Shown one piece after another: positions 26,245 through 34,883 of a stretch of DNA of 64,000 bases. The notes under the pieces are model-generated. The model ran no database searches. It saw only the letters and a program-made list of their open reading frames with translations, and was not told the DNA's origin. The DNA is from RGIG6919 sp045531905 (GTDB lineage: Bacteria > Bacillota > Clostridia > Lachnospirales > Lachnospiraceae), in assembly GCA_045531905.1 (NCBI GenBank), contig JAZSEY010000002.1:57537-121536 (forward strand), given 5' to 3'. Made by a program: the position numbers and the translations under genes. Numbering within the stretch: position 1 is the stretch's first letter; every line of letters begins with the position of its first letter.

Positions 26245-27717
26245 ATGAGTAAGGTAAGAACAAGATTCGCTCCAAGTCCTACAGGAAGAATGCATGTAGG
26301 TAATTTAAGAACTGCGCTTTATGCATATTTGATTTCAAAGCATGAGGACGGCGATTTCATTTTGCGTATAGAAGATACAGACCAGGAAAGATTATTAGAA
26401 GGTGCTGTAGATATTATTTATAGAACCATGCAAAGCACAGGTTTATTGCATGATGAAGGTCCTGATAAAGACGGTGGCGTAGGCCCTTATGTACAGAGCG
26501 AGCGTCAGGCTACAGGCATTTATTTAGAGTATGCAAAGAAGTTGATTGAGAAGGGTGAGGCATATTACTGTTTCTGTGATCAGGAGCGTTTAGATAGCCT
26601 TCGTACCAATATTAGCGAAACTGACAAGAGTAAGGAAATCGTTCAGTATGATAAGCATTGTCTTTCTTTGTCAAAGGAGGAGATTGAGGCAAATCTGGCG
26701 GCAGGTAAGCCTTATGTCATTCGTCAGAATAATCCAACAGAAGGCCAGACAAGCTTTGAAGATGAGATTTATGGAACTATCACTGTAGACAATGCAGAGC
26801 TTGATGATATGATTCTCATTAAGTCTGATGGGTTCCCAACATACAACTTCGCAAATGTAGTAGATGATCATTTAATGGGAATTACACATGTTGTTCGTGG
26901 TAATGAATATTTATCTTCATCACCAAAGTACAATCGTCTCTATGAGGCGTTTGGTTGGGAAGTACCGGTATATGTGCATTGTCCATTGATTACCAATGAA
27001 GAGCATCAGAAGCTTTCTAAGAGAAGTGGACATTCTTCTTACGAAGATTTATTGGAGCAGGGCTTCTTAACAGAGACCATCGTAAACTTTGTTGCATTGC
27101 TTGGCTGGTCTCCAGAAGATAACAATGAGTTCTTCACTTTGGATGAGTTAGTAAAGGCATTTGATTATAAGAAACTTAGTAAGTCACCAGCAGTATTTGA
27201 TATGACAAAGCTTCGTTGGATGTACGGCGAATACATCAAGAAGATGGATGACGCCAGATTCAAGGAACTTGCTATGCCATACGTGAAAGAAGTGATTACA
27301 AAGGATTTAGACTTTGATAAGATTTTACCATTGGTAAAGACACGTATCGAAGTATTACCGGATGTGAAGGATCATATTGATTTCTTTGAAGCATTACCGG
27401 AGTATGACGTGGAAATGTATGTACACAAAAAGATGAAGACAAATCTTGAGAATTCTCTTGAGATTTTGAAGGAAGAGTATGAAGTATTAAAGGCTCATGA
27501 CGACTGGAGTTTTGACAGCTTACATGAGACTTTGATGGCGTATATTGCAAAGAAAGAAATCAAGAATGGTACAGGCTTATGGCCGGTAAGAATCGCTGTG
27601 TCAGGAAAGCAGATGACACCAGGTGGTGCGTTCGAGATTTTGGAGATTCTTGGCAAGGAAGAGTCCTTAAAGAGAATGGAAGTTGGTATTGCAAAATTGG
27701 AGGCTGCTAATTCATGA
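26245..27717 (+). CDS. gltX: Glutamyl-tRNA synthetase
   Basis: This class I synthetase charges tRNA(Glu) and, with GatCAB present, also tRNA(Gln) non-discriminatingly. The HIGH-type motif is in FAPSPTGRMHVGN and the KMSKS-type motif is KLSKR. The 490-residue length is normal. I chose the second of two tandem ATG codons (26245); AAGGAGAG is eight bases upstream, and 26242 is equally possible. The next gene, a helicase, overlaps the stop by 4 bases. Confidence 0.96.
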   Translation: MSKVRTRFAPSPTGRMHVGNLRTALYAYLISKHEDGDFILRIEDTDQERLLEGAVDIIYRTMQSTGLLHDEGPDKDGGVGPYVQSERQATGIYLEYAKKLIEKGEAYYCFCDQERLDSLRTNISETDKSKEIVQYDKHCLSLSKEEIEANLAAGKPYVIRQNNPTEGQTSFEDEIYGTITVDNAELDDMILIKSDGFPTYNFANVVDDHLMGITHVVRGNEYLSSSPKYNRLYEAFGWEVPVYVHCPLITNEEHQKLSKRSGHSSYEDLLEQGFLTETIVNFVALLGWSPEDNNEFFTLDELVKAFDYKKLSKSPAVFDMTKLRWMYGEYIKKMDDARFKELAMPYVKEVITKDLDFDKILPLVKTRIEVLPDVKDHIDFFEALPEYDVEMYVHKKMKTNLENSLEILKEEYEVLKAHDDWSFDSLHETLMAYIAKKEIKNGTGLWPVRIAVSGKQMTPGGAFEILEILGKEESLKRMEVGIAKLEAANS

Positions 27718-29549
27718 CATATAATGAAGCACAGCTACAAGCCATCCAGCATGTAGAAGGTCCTATGATAGCATTGGCGGGACCCGGTTCAGGAAAGACA
27801 ACTGTCATTACGGAACGTGTGCGATATTTAATTGAAGAAGCAGGAATAGATCCGATGCACATTCTTGTGATTACATTTACAAGAGCAGCTGCAACGGAGA
27901 TGAAAACCAGATTTACAAGAAAGATGCAGGGGGCAAATGCCGCCTGCACTTTTGGTACATTCCATTCTGTGTTCTTTATGATTCTGAAAATGGCTTATGG
28001 TTTTTCCAGTGACAATGTGTTAACCGAAGATGTCAAATATCAGATGATTCGGGATATCATTCGCAAGATGGAGTTAGAATACGAGGACGAGGATGATTTT
28101 ATCCATGGCGTGATGGGAGAAATCAGTGAGATTAAGTCAGAGCTGTTTAATATAGACAATTATTATAGTAAGAACACGGCAGAGGCTGTTTTTCGGAATA
28201 TATATAAGGCATATGAGAACCGAAGAAGAGCCATGAAAAAGGTTGATTTTGATGATATGCTGGTGTACTGCTATGAGCTGTTTAAAGAACGACCGGACAT
28301 TCTTGCAAAATGGCAAAACCGATATCAGTACATTTTAATTGATGAGTTCCAGGATATTAACCTGATTCAGTATCAGATAGTGAAAATGTTGGCTGCACCG
28401 AGGAATAACTTGTTTATTGTAGGGGATGATGACCAGTCGGTGTATCGTTTTCGTGGTGCAAAGCCTGAAATCATGCTGGGGTTTGAAAAGGATTATATAG
28501 ATGCCAAAAGGGTAACATTAAATGTGAATTACCGTTGCAGTAAAGATATCTGTGAAAGTGCAGGTCGATTGATTCAGAATAATGCTACGCGTTTTCCGAA
28601 GGTCATTGAAGCATATGGAGAGTATGAGACACCGGTCTATATTCATCGTGTAAAAACAAGACGTGAAGAAAATTTGCATATTTTAAGCAGAATTCAGGAA
28701 TACCAAAAGCAAGGAATTCCGTTGTCCAGTATGGCGGTACTGTATCGTACCAATGTACAGCCAAGAGCCATATCGGAACTGTTAATGGGCTACAATATCC
28801 CATTTCAAATGCGAGATACCGTACCAAGTCTGTATCAGCATTTTGCGGTGCAGAATGTCATGACATATATTAAGATTGCCCTTGGTGATAATCGTAGGCA
28901 GTCTTATTTGCAAATTATTAATAAACCCAAAAGATATATCAGCCGGGATGCATTTTTAAATGAACGGGTGGATATCGAAGAGTTAATAGATTTTTATGAT
29001 GATAAAAGATGGGCAATTGACAATCTCATTCAGTTGTCCAATGACTTACATGTATTACCTAGAATGACGCCTTATGCGGCCATTCAGTTTGTGCGAAATG
29101 CCATTGGCTATGACGCTTACTTGGAAGAGTATGCGGAATATCGTCATTTAAGGGTAGATGATCTTTATCAGATTCTGGATGAGATGGCTGAATTGGCAAA
29201 ACCATATCGTACTTATGATGAGTGGTTTGATGCCATTGAGCAGTATGAAGAGCAGTTGGCAAAACAAAAGCAAGAAGCTGAGAAGAATAAATCAGGAGTG
29301 GTGCTTGCAACCATGCACAGTGCTAAGGGTTTAGAGTTTGATGCAGTGTTTGTATTGGAGGCAAATGAAGGTGTTTCTCCACATAAGAAGTCCACACAGC
29401 CTGAAGAGATAGAAGAAGAGCGAAGAATGTTTTATGTGGCTATGACTAGAGCGAAACATTTTCTGCATATCTATTCTGTATCGGAACTGTTTGGTAAACC
29501 AGTAGAACCTTCCAGATTTTTGGCTGAGATATTAAAGGAAACAAAATAA
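27714..29549 (+). CDS. UvrD/PcrA-like superfamily 1 DNA helicase
   Basis: This 611-residue SF1A helicase has Walker A LAGPGSGKTT (21-30), motif II ILIDEFQDIN, motif III GDDDQSVYRFRGA, motif IV VNYRCS, motif V TMHSAKGLEFDAVFV and motif VI MFYVAMTRAK. It unwinds DNA with 3'-5' polarity in repair or plasmid and phage replication. It is about 100 residues shorter than PcrA and lacks its C-terminal extension. Translation is coupled to gltX, and the MBOAT gene follows 11 bases after the stop. Confidence 0.92.
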   Translation: MTYNEAQLQAIQHVEGPMIALAGPGSGKTTVITERVRYLIEEAGIDPMHILVITFTRAAATEMKTRFTRKMQGANAACTFGTFHSVFFMILKMAYGFSSDNVLTEDVKYQMIRDIIRKMELEYEDEDDFIHGVMGEISEIKSELFNIDNYYSKNTAEAVFRNIYKAYENRRRAMKKVDFDDMLVYCYELFKERPDILAKWQNRYQYILIDEFQDINLIQYQIVKMLAAPRNNLFIVGDDDQSVYRFRGAKPEIMLGFEKDYIDAKRVTLNVNYRCSKDICESAGRLIQNNATRFPKVIEAYGEYETPVYIHRVKTRREENLHILSRIQEYQKQGIPLSSMAVLYRTNVQPRAISELLMGYNIPFQMRDTVPSLYQHFAVQNVMTYIKIALGDNRRQSYLQIINKPKRYISRDAFLNERVDIEELIDFYDDKRWAIDNLIQLSNDLHVLPRMTPYAAIQFVRNAIGYDAYLEEYAEYRHLRVDDLYQILDEMAELAKPYRTYDEWFDAIEQYEEQLAKQKQEAEKNKSGVVLATMHSAKGLEFDAVFVLEANEGVSPHKKSTQPEEIEEERRMFYVAMTRAKHFLHIYSVSELFGKPVEPSRFLAEILKETK

Positions 29550-29560
29550 AGAGGTATATT

Positions 29561-30964
29561 ATGTTATTTTCAAGTGTGACATTTCTATTCCTTTTTTTAC
29601 CGATAACGATATTGTTATATTACCTGGTACCGAAAAAAGGACGCAATTTCATATTGTTGCTGATGAGTCTGTTATTTTACGGATGGGGAGAGCCTAGATT
29701 AATTATTTTAATGGTGATGTCTATTTTGGTTGGTTATGTGACCGGTATTATGGCAGATTACGGAAAGAGAAATGAGAAGATGAAACTTGCAAAGGCAGGT
29801 TTGTTGATTGCGCTGATTTATAATATTGGTATGCTTGGATATTTCAAGTATACGGATTTCTTTATTGGTAACATCAATAATTGGTTTGGCTTCAATATTT
29901 CTTTGTTGCGCCTTACCTTGCCATTGGGAATTTCGTTTTATTCGTTCCAAATGATGTCCTATACCATTGATGTGTATAGAGGGGAAGCGAAACTACAAAA
30001 GAATTTGATTAACCTTGCAGCATACCTGACACTGTTTCCGCAGTTGATTGCAGGCCCGATTGTCAGATACCAGACAGTAGCTGATGAGTTGGATGAGCGA
30101 AGAGAAAATTTCGATGAATTTAGCGAGGGTGTGAGCCGATTTGTGGCAGGTCTTGCAAAAAAGGTGTTGTTAGCCAACACCATTGGAGAGTTATTCAACA
30201 CATTAAGCACATTGCCTGCAGATGAGAATTCTGTGGCGTTAGCATGGCTTTCTTCCATTGCATTCACTTTCCAGATTTATTTTGATTTTAGTGGATATTC
30301 GGATATGGCAATTGTACTTGGAAAAATGTTCGGGTTCCATTTCTTAGAGAACTTTAATTATCCATATATTTCTAAGAGTATCACAGAGTTTTGGAGAAGA
30401 TGGCATATTTCTCTTAGTACATGGTTTCGTGATTATGTGTACTTCCCACTTGGTGGCAGTAGAAATGGAAAGGCAAAGACGATACGAAACATCTTCATTG
30501 TATGGCTTTTAACAGGCTTCTGGCATGGAGCAGAGTGGAATTTCCTCATATGGGGCTTGTATTTCTTCGTGCTCTTGATGATTGAAAAAATGGGCTTTTT
30601 GAAGGTGTTAGAGAAACTTCCGAACTGGGTAGCTCATGTGTATGCCTTGTTTTTTGCCAATTTAAGCTGGGTGATTTTCTCCTATGACAATTTTCCGGCA
30701 CTGTCAAATGCGTTAAAGAATATGTTTGGTCTTTCGGGACTTCCATTATGGAATACCATGAGTGGCTATTATTGGCTTGCCTATACCCCGGTTTTGGTAA
30801 TACTAGCGGTGGCTTCGACACCGTTGCCAAAGAAGTTGTTTGAGAAACTTTCAGATAAGCCAAGGGCTGTCGTACAACCGTTGTTGACATTACTTGCTTT
30901 GGTGCTATGTACAGCATGGTTGGCCAGTGATTCTTTTAATCCATTTTTGTATTTTAGATTTTAG
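29561..30964 (+). CDS. MBOAT family O-acyltransferase (AlgI/DltB type)
   Basis: This 467-residue multispanning membrane enzyme shows the MBOAT features QLIAGPIVRY, FWRRWHISLSTWFRDY and the active-site histidine in GFWHGAEWNFLIWG (His322). AlgI-type members move an acetyl or other acyl group across the membrane onto an exported glycan. The adjacent DHHW protein is the expected outer-face partner that transfers it to the final polymer (alginate, peptidoglycan or exopolysaccharide). AAGAGGTAT precedes the start. Confidence 0.94.
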   Translation: MLFSSVTFLFLFLPITILLYYLVPKKGRNFILLLMSLLFYGWGEPRLIILMVMSILVGYVTGIMADYGKRNEKMKLAKAGLLIALIYNIGMLGYFKYTDFFIGNINNWFGFNISLLRLTLPLGISFYSFQMMSYTIDVYRGEAKLQKNLINLAAYLTLFPQLIAGPIVRYQTVADELDERRENFDEFSEGVSRFVAGLAKKVLLANTIGELFNTLSTLPADENSVALAWLSSIAFTFQIYFDFSGYSDMAIVLGKMFGFHFLENFNYPYISKSITEFWRRWHISLSTWFRDYVYFPLGGSRNGKAKTIRNIFIVWLLTGFWHGAEWNFLIWGLYFFVLLMIEKMGFLKVLEKLPNWVAHVYALFFANLSWVIFSYDNFPALSNALKNMFGLSGLPLWNTMSGYYWLAYTPVLVILAVASTPLPKKLFEKLSDKPRAVVQPLLTLLALVLCTAWLASDSFNPFLYFRF

Positions 30965-30977
30965 AAAGGCATGAAAT

Positions 30978-32087
30978 ATGGGAAATAAAATATCAGCAAT
31001 TGTTTTTATTATTTTCATAGGGATATTTGCAGTTGGCTCGTGGATTGTGCCTGACAGAGCATTTTCAGATATGGAAAATCGTAATCTTGCACAGATGCCG
31101 GAATTGACACTTGGAACATTTTTAGATGGTACTTTTTCAGAGAATTTTGAAACCTACATGGCAGATCAAATGATGGGGAAAGATGCCTTTGTGACACTCA
31201 AGGTGGATACGGTAAAGGCTACCGGCCAAAAACTGATGAATGGTGTTTTTTTCGGTCAAGACGGGTATCTGATACAAAAGTATGATAAGCCGGGTGAGCA
31301 GCTTACCAAGAATTTAGACTACGTGAAGAAGTTTTCAGAGACCTGTGGACTACCTGTGACATTTTTGATGGTGCCAAATGCCAGTGAAATCTATGCAGAT
31401 AAATTACCTGCATTAACGGAGTGCTACAGTCAAAAGACTGTCATTTCCCAGGTGCAACAGTCATTATCAGATTCTGTAACTTTTGTAGATGCCACAGAAA
31501 CCTTGATGGCACACAAAGAGGAGAACATCTATTTCAAGACAGACCATCACTGGACAATGTTGGGTGCATATTACGGATATGAAGCATTGTGTAAAAGTTT
31601 GGGTTTAGAGCCAAAGTCCTTGTCTGAATATTTAGAAACGGTTGGCAGTATGGAATTTTATGGTTCTTTGTATTCCAAAGCACCATCCGTGAAGCAAGTG
31701 GCTGATTCCTTAACTTTATATGAAAATGCATCCGGAAGTTACGAGGTAACTTATGTGCAAAAGAATCAAACTTCAGATTCTGTATTTGCAAGAGAGAATT
31801 TAGAGATTAAGGATAAGTATACGGTATTTTTAAATGGTAATCATCCGTTAGTTACCGTGAAGAGCAATGCCGAGAACCAGGAAAAAGTGTTGGTCATCAA
31901 GGACTCATACGCCCATGCGTTGTTGCCATTTTTAGCAGATACTTATGCAGATATGCATATTGTTGACTTGCGATATTTCCATGAAGATATGCAGGGATAC
32001 ATTGCAGAACATGGATTTGACAGAGTGATTTTTATTCATAATGTGGATTTTATATCGACAGACCAGAATTTCTTGTGGTTAGATTAG
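30978..32087 (+). CDS. DHHW family protein (AlgJ/AlgX-like acetylation partner)
   Basis: This 369-residue protein has an N-terminal signal or anchor helix (SAIVFIIFIGIFAVGSWI) and the DHHW motif (Asp189-His190-His191-Trp192 in FKTDHHWTMLGAY). A SGNH-type serine is plausible in VIKDSYAHA. Such proteins work outside the membrane with an MBOAT enzyme to acetylate a polysaccharide. The gene is 13 bases after the MBOAT gene, and a DUF1294 gene follows 9 bases downstream. The acceptor glycan is not revealed by the context. Confidence 0.9.
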   Translation: MGNKISAIVFIIFIGIFAVGSWIVPDRAFSDMENRNLAQMPELTLGTFLDGTFSENFETYMADQMMGKDAFVTLKVDTVKATGQKLMNGVFFGQDGYLIQKYDKPGEQLTKNLDYVKKFSETCGLPVTFLMVPNASEIYADKLPALTECYSQKTVISQVQQSLSDSVTFVDATETLMAHKEENIYFKTDHHWTMLGAYYGYEALCKSLGLEPKSLSEYLETVGSMEFYGSLYSKAPSVKQVADSLTLYENASGSYEVTYVQKNQTSDSVFARENLEIKDKYTVFLNGNHPLVTVKSNAENQEKVLVIKDSYAHALLPFLADTYADMHIVDLRYFHEDMQGYIAEHGFDRVIFIHNVDFISTDQNFLWLD

Positions 32088-32096
32088 GGGAGTATT

Positions 32097-32369
32097 ATGT
32101 GGAAGTTTGTTTTAGCGTATTTAATCATTGTTAATATTGTTGCATTTGCGCTGTATGGTGCAGATAAGAAACGGGCAGAGAAGCATCAGTGGAGAATTAA
32201 GGAAAGCGTGCTGATTGGGATAGCGGCAATTGGTGGAAGTATCGGTGCTATAGTTGGTATGCAGACCTATAGACACAAGACAAAGCATTTGAAGTTTACA
32301 ATCGGTGTGCCAATGATTTTAGGATTGCAGATGTTTGTGGTGTTGGCAATTGTGTCACAAATCCATTAA
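32097..32369 (+). CDS. DUF1294 family small membrane protein
   Basis: This 90-residue protein has three hydrophobic segments separated by the typical DUF1294 word DKKRAEKHQWRIKE and later YRHKTKHLKF. Members are small inner-membrane proteins of unknown role. It is the last gene of the MBOAT operon. Transcription would run into the palindrome at 32396-32533. Confidence 0.9.
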   Translation: MWKFVLAYLIIVNIVAFALYGADKKRAEKHQWRIKESVLIGIAAIGGSIGAIVGMQTYRHKTKHLKFTIGVPMILGLQMFVVLAIVSQIH

Positions 32370-32395
32370 ATATACACACAAACTCACAATAAAAG

Positions 32396-32538
32396 AGGAT
32401 ATAGGGAATGGAGGCGTGCCTCAAAATACGTCGGTACTTATTGGGTTGTCACACAAATGTTTGTGTGGCAACCCAATTATGTACCGCTACGTATTTTGCG
32501 AGCGCAAGCGCTGCGCCGAATTCCCTATATCCTTTTTT
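32396..32538. repeat. 138-bp branched palindrome between convergent genes
   Basis: Nested inverted arms form one long imperfect palindrome. Outer arms AGGATATAGGGAAT (32396-32409) and its complement (32520-32533) are perfect. Inner arms include CAAAATACGT (32422-32431)/ACGTATTTTG (32489-32498), GGTAC/GTACC, ATTGGGTTG/CAACCCAAT and CACACAAA/TTTGTGTG with a 2-base loop. Between outer and inner arms each side has a small hairpin (AGGC/GCCT and AGCGC/GCGCT). A T-run follows. It may be a MITE-like insertion serving as a two-way terminator. No clear target-site duplication was seen. Confidence 0.8.
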
Positions 32539-32540
32539 CG

Positions 32541-33671
32541 TTACTCCTCTGTATTGACTTGCATCAATTCAGGTGTTCTATTCAAATCCTCTTTTAGTAA
32601 TCGGTAGAGTGCTGCAGCGATTGGAACACCGAATAACATACCGGCAATACCCATCATACCACCACCGACTGTAACAGCGGCAAGTACCCAGATAGCAGGA
32701 AGGCCCAAAGAAGAACCTACCACACGAGGGTAAACCAGATTTCCTTCTAACTGCTGTAAAATTACCAAGTAGATAATGAACACAAGTGCCTGCATTGGTG
32801 ATACTGAGAAAATCATCAATGCGCCGATACCACCACCGATATATCCGCCGGCAACAGGAATGAGTGCTGTAAATGCAATCAGAGCACCAATCATGGTTGC
32901 GTAAGGAAGTTGTAGTAATAACATACCTAACGAGCAGAGAACGCCTAAAATAACGGCTTCTGTGCATTGTCCGATGATGTATCTGCGGAAGCAGTCATTT
33001 AGCACTGACAACACGTAGAAAATCTTATCACACCAATTTGACTTTAAGTAGTGCTTCATGACTCTTGTACATTGTTTTCCAAGTGTATCTCTATCCAGTA
33101 AGATATAGATTGCAAAAATGATGCTTAAAAATGCTGTTACGATTCCAGAGAATACGGATGATACAGATTTAATGAGGATATCCATGACATCGCCAACACC
33201 TGAAGTAACCACATTGATTACCTTTTCGATGGTTGATTGCCAGTCAATGGATGTCAAAGACTGCATAATATTTTCCGGTAACAAATTTGTCTTGTCCAAA
33301 CTTTTAACAATAGATGTGATAGCATTTGGTAATGCTGCAAATATCAACTGCACACATTCTGTCAACTGTGGAACAACCAAGGTAATAACCGCAATCATAA
33401 CCGCAAGTAATGTGATGATTGCAGCCAGCATACAAACAGGACGTCTGCTTTTCTTCACAAATGCTTTGCTTGATTTGCTAAAATAGTACTTTTCATAAAA
33501 ACTCATGAGAATATTCACCACATAAGCGATGGCACAACCGATGATGAGAGGTGCAGCGGCGCCTAAAATGGTAGAGATGAATCCCATAGCACTAGGCCAG
33601 TATTGGATGCAGAGATAGAGCAAGAAAATACTGACACCTATTCGAAAACAGGATTTCCATTCTACTTTCAT
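32541..33671 (-). CDS. AI-2E family transporter (permease)
   Basis: This 376-residue membrane protein has about eight helices, including the family's C-terminal pattern PVAGGYIGGGIGALMIF and YLVILQQLEGNLVYPRVVG. Members were named from AI-2 export, but most are of unknown substrate; some move Na+ or Li+. It is transcribed towards the DUF1294 gene, and the palindrome separates the two convergent units. On the minus strand the ribosome site is AAGGAGGATTATATG just before the start. Confidence 0.92.
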   Translation of the reverse strand: MKVEWKSCFRIGVSIFLLYLCIQYWPSAMGFISTILGAAAPLIIGCAIAYVVNILMSFYEKYYFSKSSKAFVKKSRRPVCMLAAIITLLAVMIAVITLVVPQLTECVQLIFAALPNAITSIVKSLDKTNLLPENIMQSLTSIDWQSTIEKVINVVTSGVGDVMDILIKSVSSVFSGIVTAFLSIIFAIYILLDRDTLGKQCTRVMKHYLKSNWCDKIFYVLSVLNDCFRRYIIGQCTEAVILGVLCSLGMLLLQLPYATMIGALIAFTALIPVAGGYIGGGIGALMIFSVSPMQALVFIIYLVILQQLEGNLVYPRVVGSSLGLPAIWVLAAVTVGGGMMGIAGMLFGVPIAAALYRLLKEDLNRTPELMQVNTEE

Positions 33672-33706
33672 ATAATCCTCCTTATGTCAACAATAGTAGG
33701 TCTTGA

Positions 33707-34006
33707 TTATTCATCGATAGAATTAAATTCTTCCTCATCTAAAATCTCTTCAAACGCATCGGTAACTGCTTCGTACTCATCTTCGTCAGTGATGTCGCCT
33801 AACTGTGGCTCACCATTTTCATCCTCATTGTAGCGATATAAGTATACTGTGCTTTCTTCAGCGTCAACCTCGTCCTCTGGCATGAGAGCAACATAATCCT
33901 GCTCGTAGTCAGTGAGTTCAAAGATTGATAATACGAGACAGTTCTGCTCAGAACCATCTTCAAAGGTTAAAGTCATTACATCATATTCTTCATTTTGATT
34001 TGCCAT
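33707..34006 (-). CDS. DUF1292 family acidic protein (YrzB-like)
   Basis: This small, very acidic protein of 99 residues has the family pattern DVMTLTFEDGSEQNCLVLSIFEL and YVALMP. DUF1292 proteins are conserved in Firmicutes near alaS or mltG-type genes and have no assigned function. I chose the ATG at 34006 because TTGAGGAC precedes it; the longer in-frame form from 34027 includes that site. It lies divergent from the repeat protein. Confidence 0.85.
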   Translation of the reverse strand: MANQNEEYDVMTLTFEDGSEQNCLVLSIFELTDYEQDYVALMPEDEVDAEESTVYLYRYNEDENGEPQLGDITDEDEYEAVTDAFEEILDEEEFNSIDE

Positions 34007-34119
34007 AATTTTGTCCTCAACTTTCATGTATTTACCATATCATGGTTAGTCTTAATATTAATAGATATAGCAGGAAAAAGCAAGATGACAATACTAAAAA
34101 AAGAATTAATTAAATACAC

Positions 34120-34147
34120 TTGACATTCTAACTAAATGGTCTAAAAT
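34120..34147 (+). promoter_or_regulatory. Promoter of the repeat-protein gene
   Basis: TTGACA (34120-34125) and TAAAAT (34142-34147) with a 16-base spacer, 44 bases before the GTG start. Confidence 0.65.
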
Positions 34148-34191
34148 AAAGGAAGTATTAAAAGTTTTGATAATACGAGAGGAGAAAAAAA

Positions 34192-34803
34192 GTGGCAACA
34201 GAAGGTAACAAGATTGTTCGCAATTTTAAGGAGAACAAGCCGAAGCCAACAGGGAGGGATTCCCAGTATCGAAGAGGAGACGGACAGTCTTCCAGAGAAC
34301 AGGGAGAAAGAAAAGCCTATAACCGTGACGGACAGCAAGGAGAAAGAAGAAGTTATAATCGCGATGGACAGCAGGGAGAGAGAAGAAGCTATAGTCGTGA
34401 TGGACAACAGGGAGAGAGAAGAAGTTATAGTCGCGACGGACAGCAGGGAGAAAGAAAAAGCTATAGTCGTGATGGACAACAAGGAGAAAGACGCTCATAT
34501 CAGGGTGGCAGAAGTAATTACAATTCCGGCAGTAATTATTATGCAAAGGATAAGGACGAGGATGATCGTCGTCCACCAACACGCTCTTCAAAGCCAAAAG
34601 AGCCAAAGGTGAAGGAGCAACAGCCTGATAAGTTCGAGACCATCAAGCGTTTAGAACGTGAGCAGAAAACCATGAAGAAAAAAGAACAGAAAAAGAAACA
34701 GGAAAGCACAAGACCTAAGCAGAAGGTAAAGCGTGCGAATAATAAGAATTATATAGCTGACTATGAGAATGGCTATTATGATGATTATGATGACTATTTC
34801 TAG
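34192..34803 (+). CDS. Basic low-complexity protein with tandem RDGQQGERR repeats
   Basis: The 203-residue protein starts with GTG after GAGAGGAG. Residues about 40-110 contain five to six tandem 12-residue units built on YSRDGQQGERRS, and the DNA repeats with a 36-base period. The N-terminus and C-terminus are Lys/Arg-rich, and the tail ends in an acidic Tyr/Asp stretch (DDYDDYF). No enzyme domain is visible. Such RGG-like disordered proteins usually bind RNA or condense; that is inference. Antisense frames are also open because of the repeats and are not genes. Confidence 0.75.
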   Translation: MATEGNKIVRNFKENKPKPTGRDSQYRRGDGQSSREQGERKAYNRDGQQGERRSYNRDGQQGERRSYSRDGQQGERRSYSRDGQQGERKSYSRDGQQGERRSYQGGRSNYNSGSNYYAKDKDEDDRRPPTRSSKPKEPKVKEQQPDKFETIKRLEREQKTMKKKEQKKKQESTRPKQKVKRANNKNYIADYENGYYDDYDDYF

Positions 34804-34811
34804 GATATAAA

Positions 34812-34845
34812 AAGGGGCAACTTCGGTTGCCCCTTAATATTTTTG
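34812..34845 (+). terminator. UUCG-loop terminator
   Basis: AAGGGGCAAC (34812-34821), TTCG tetraloop, GTTGCCCCTT (34826-34835), then AATATTTTT. Confidence 0.9.
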
Positions 34846-34883
34846 TTACGCATTTTGTTATCGAAAGCGCCTCGCAGTCAGCA

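Noticed and set aside
34300..34500. Regular DNA repeats that might be taken for a CRISPR array.
   Set aside because: The repeats are contiguous, without unique spacers, and encode an in-frame protein repeat.
34226..34612. Long open frames on both strands across the repeat protein gene.
   Set aside because: They arise from the 36-base tandem repeat and lack ribosome sites; only the plus-strand GTG frame has one.
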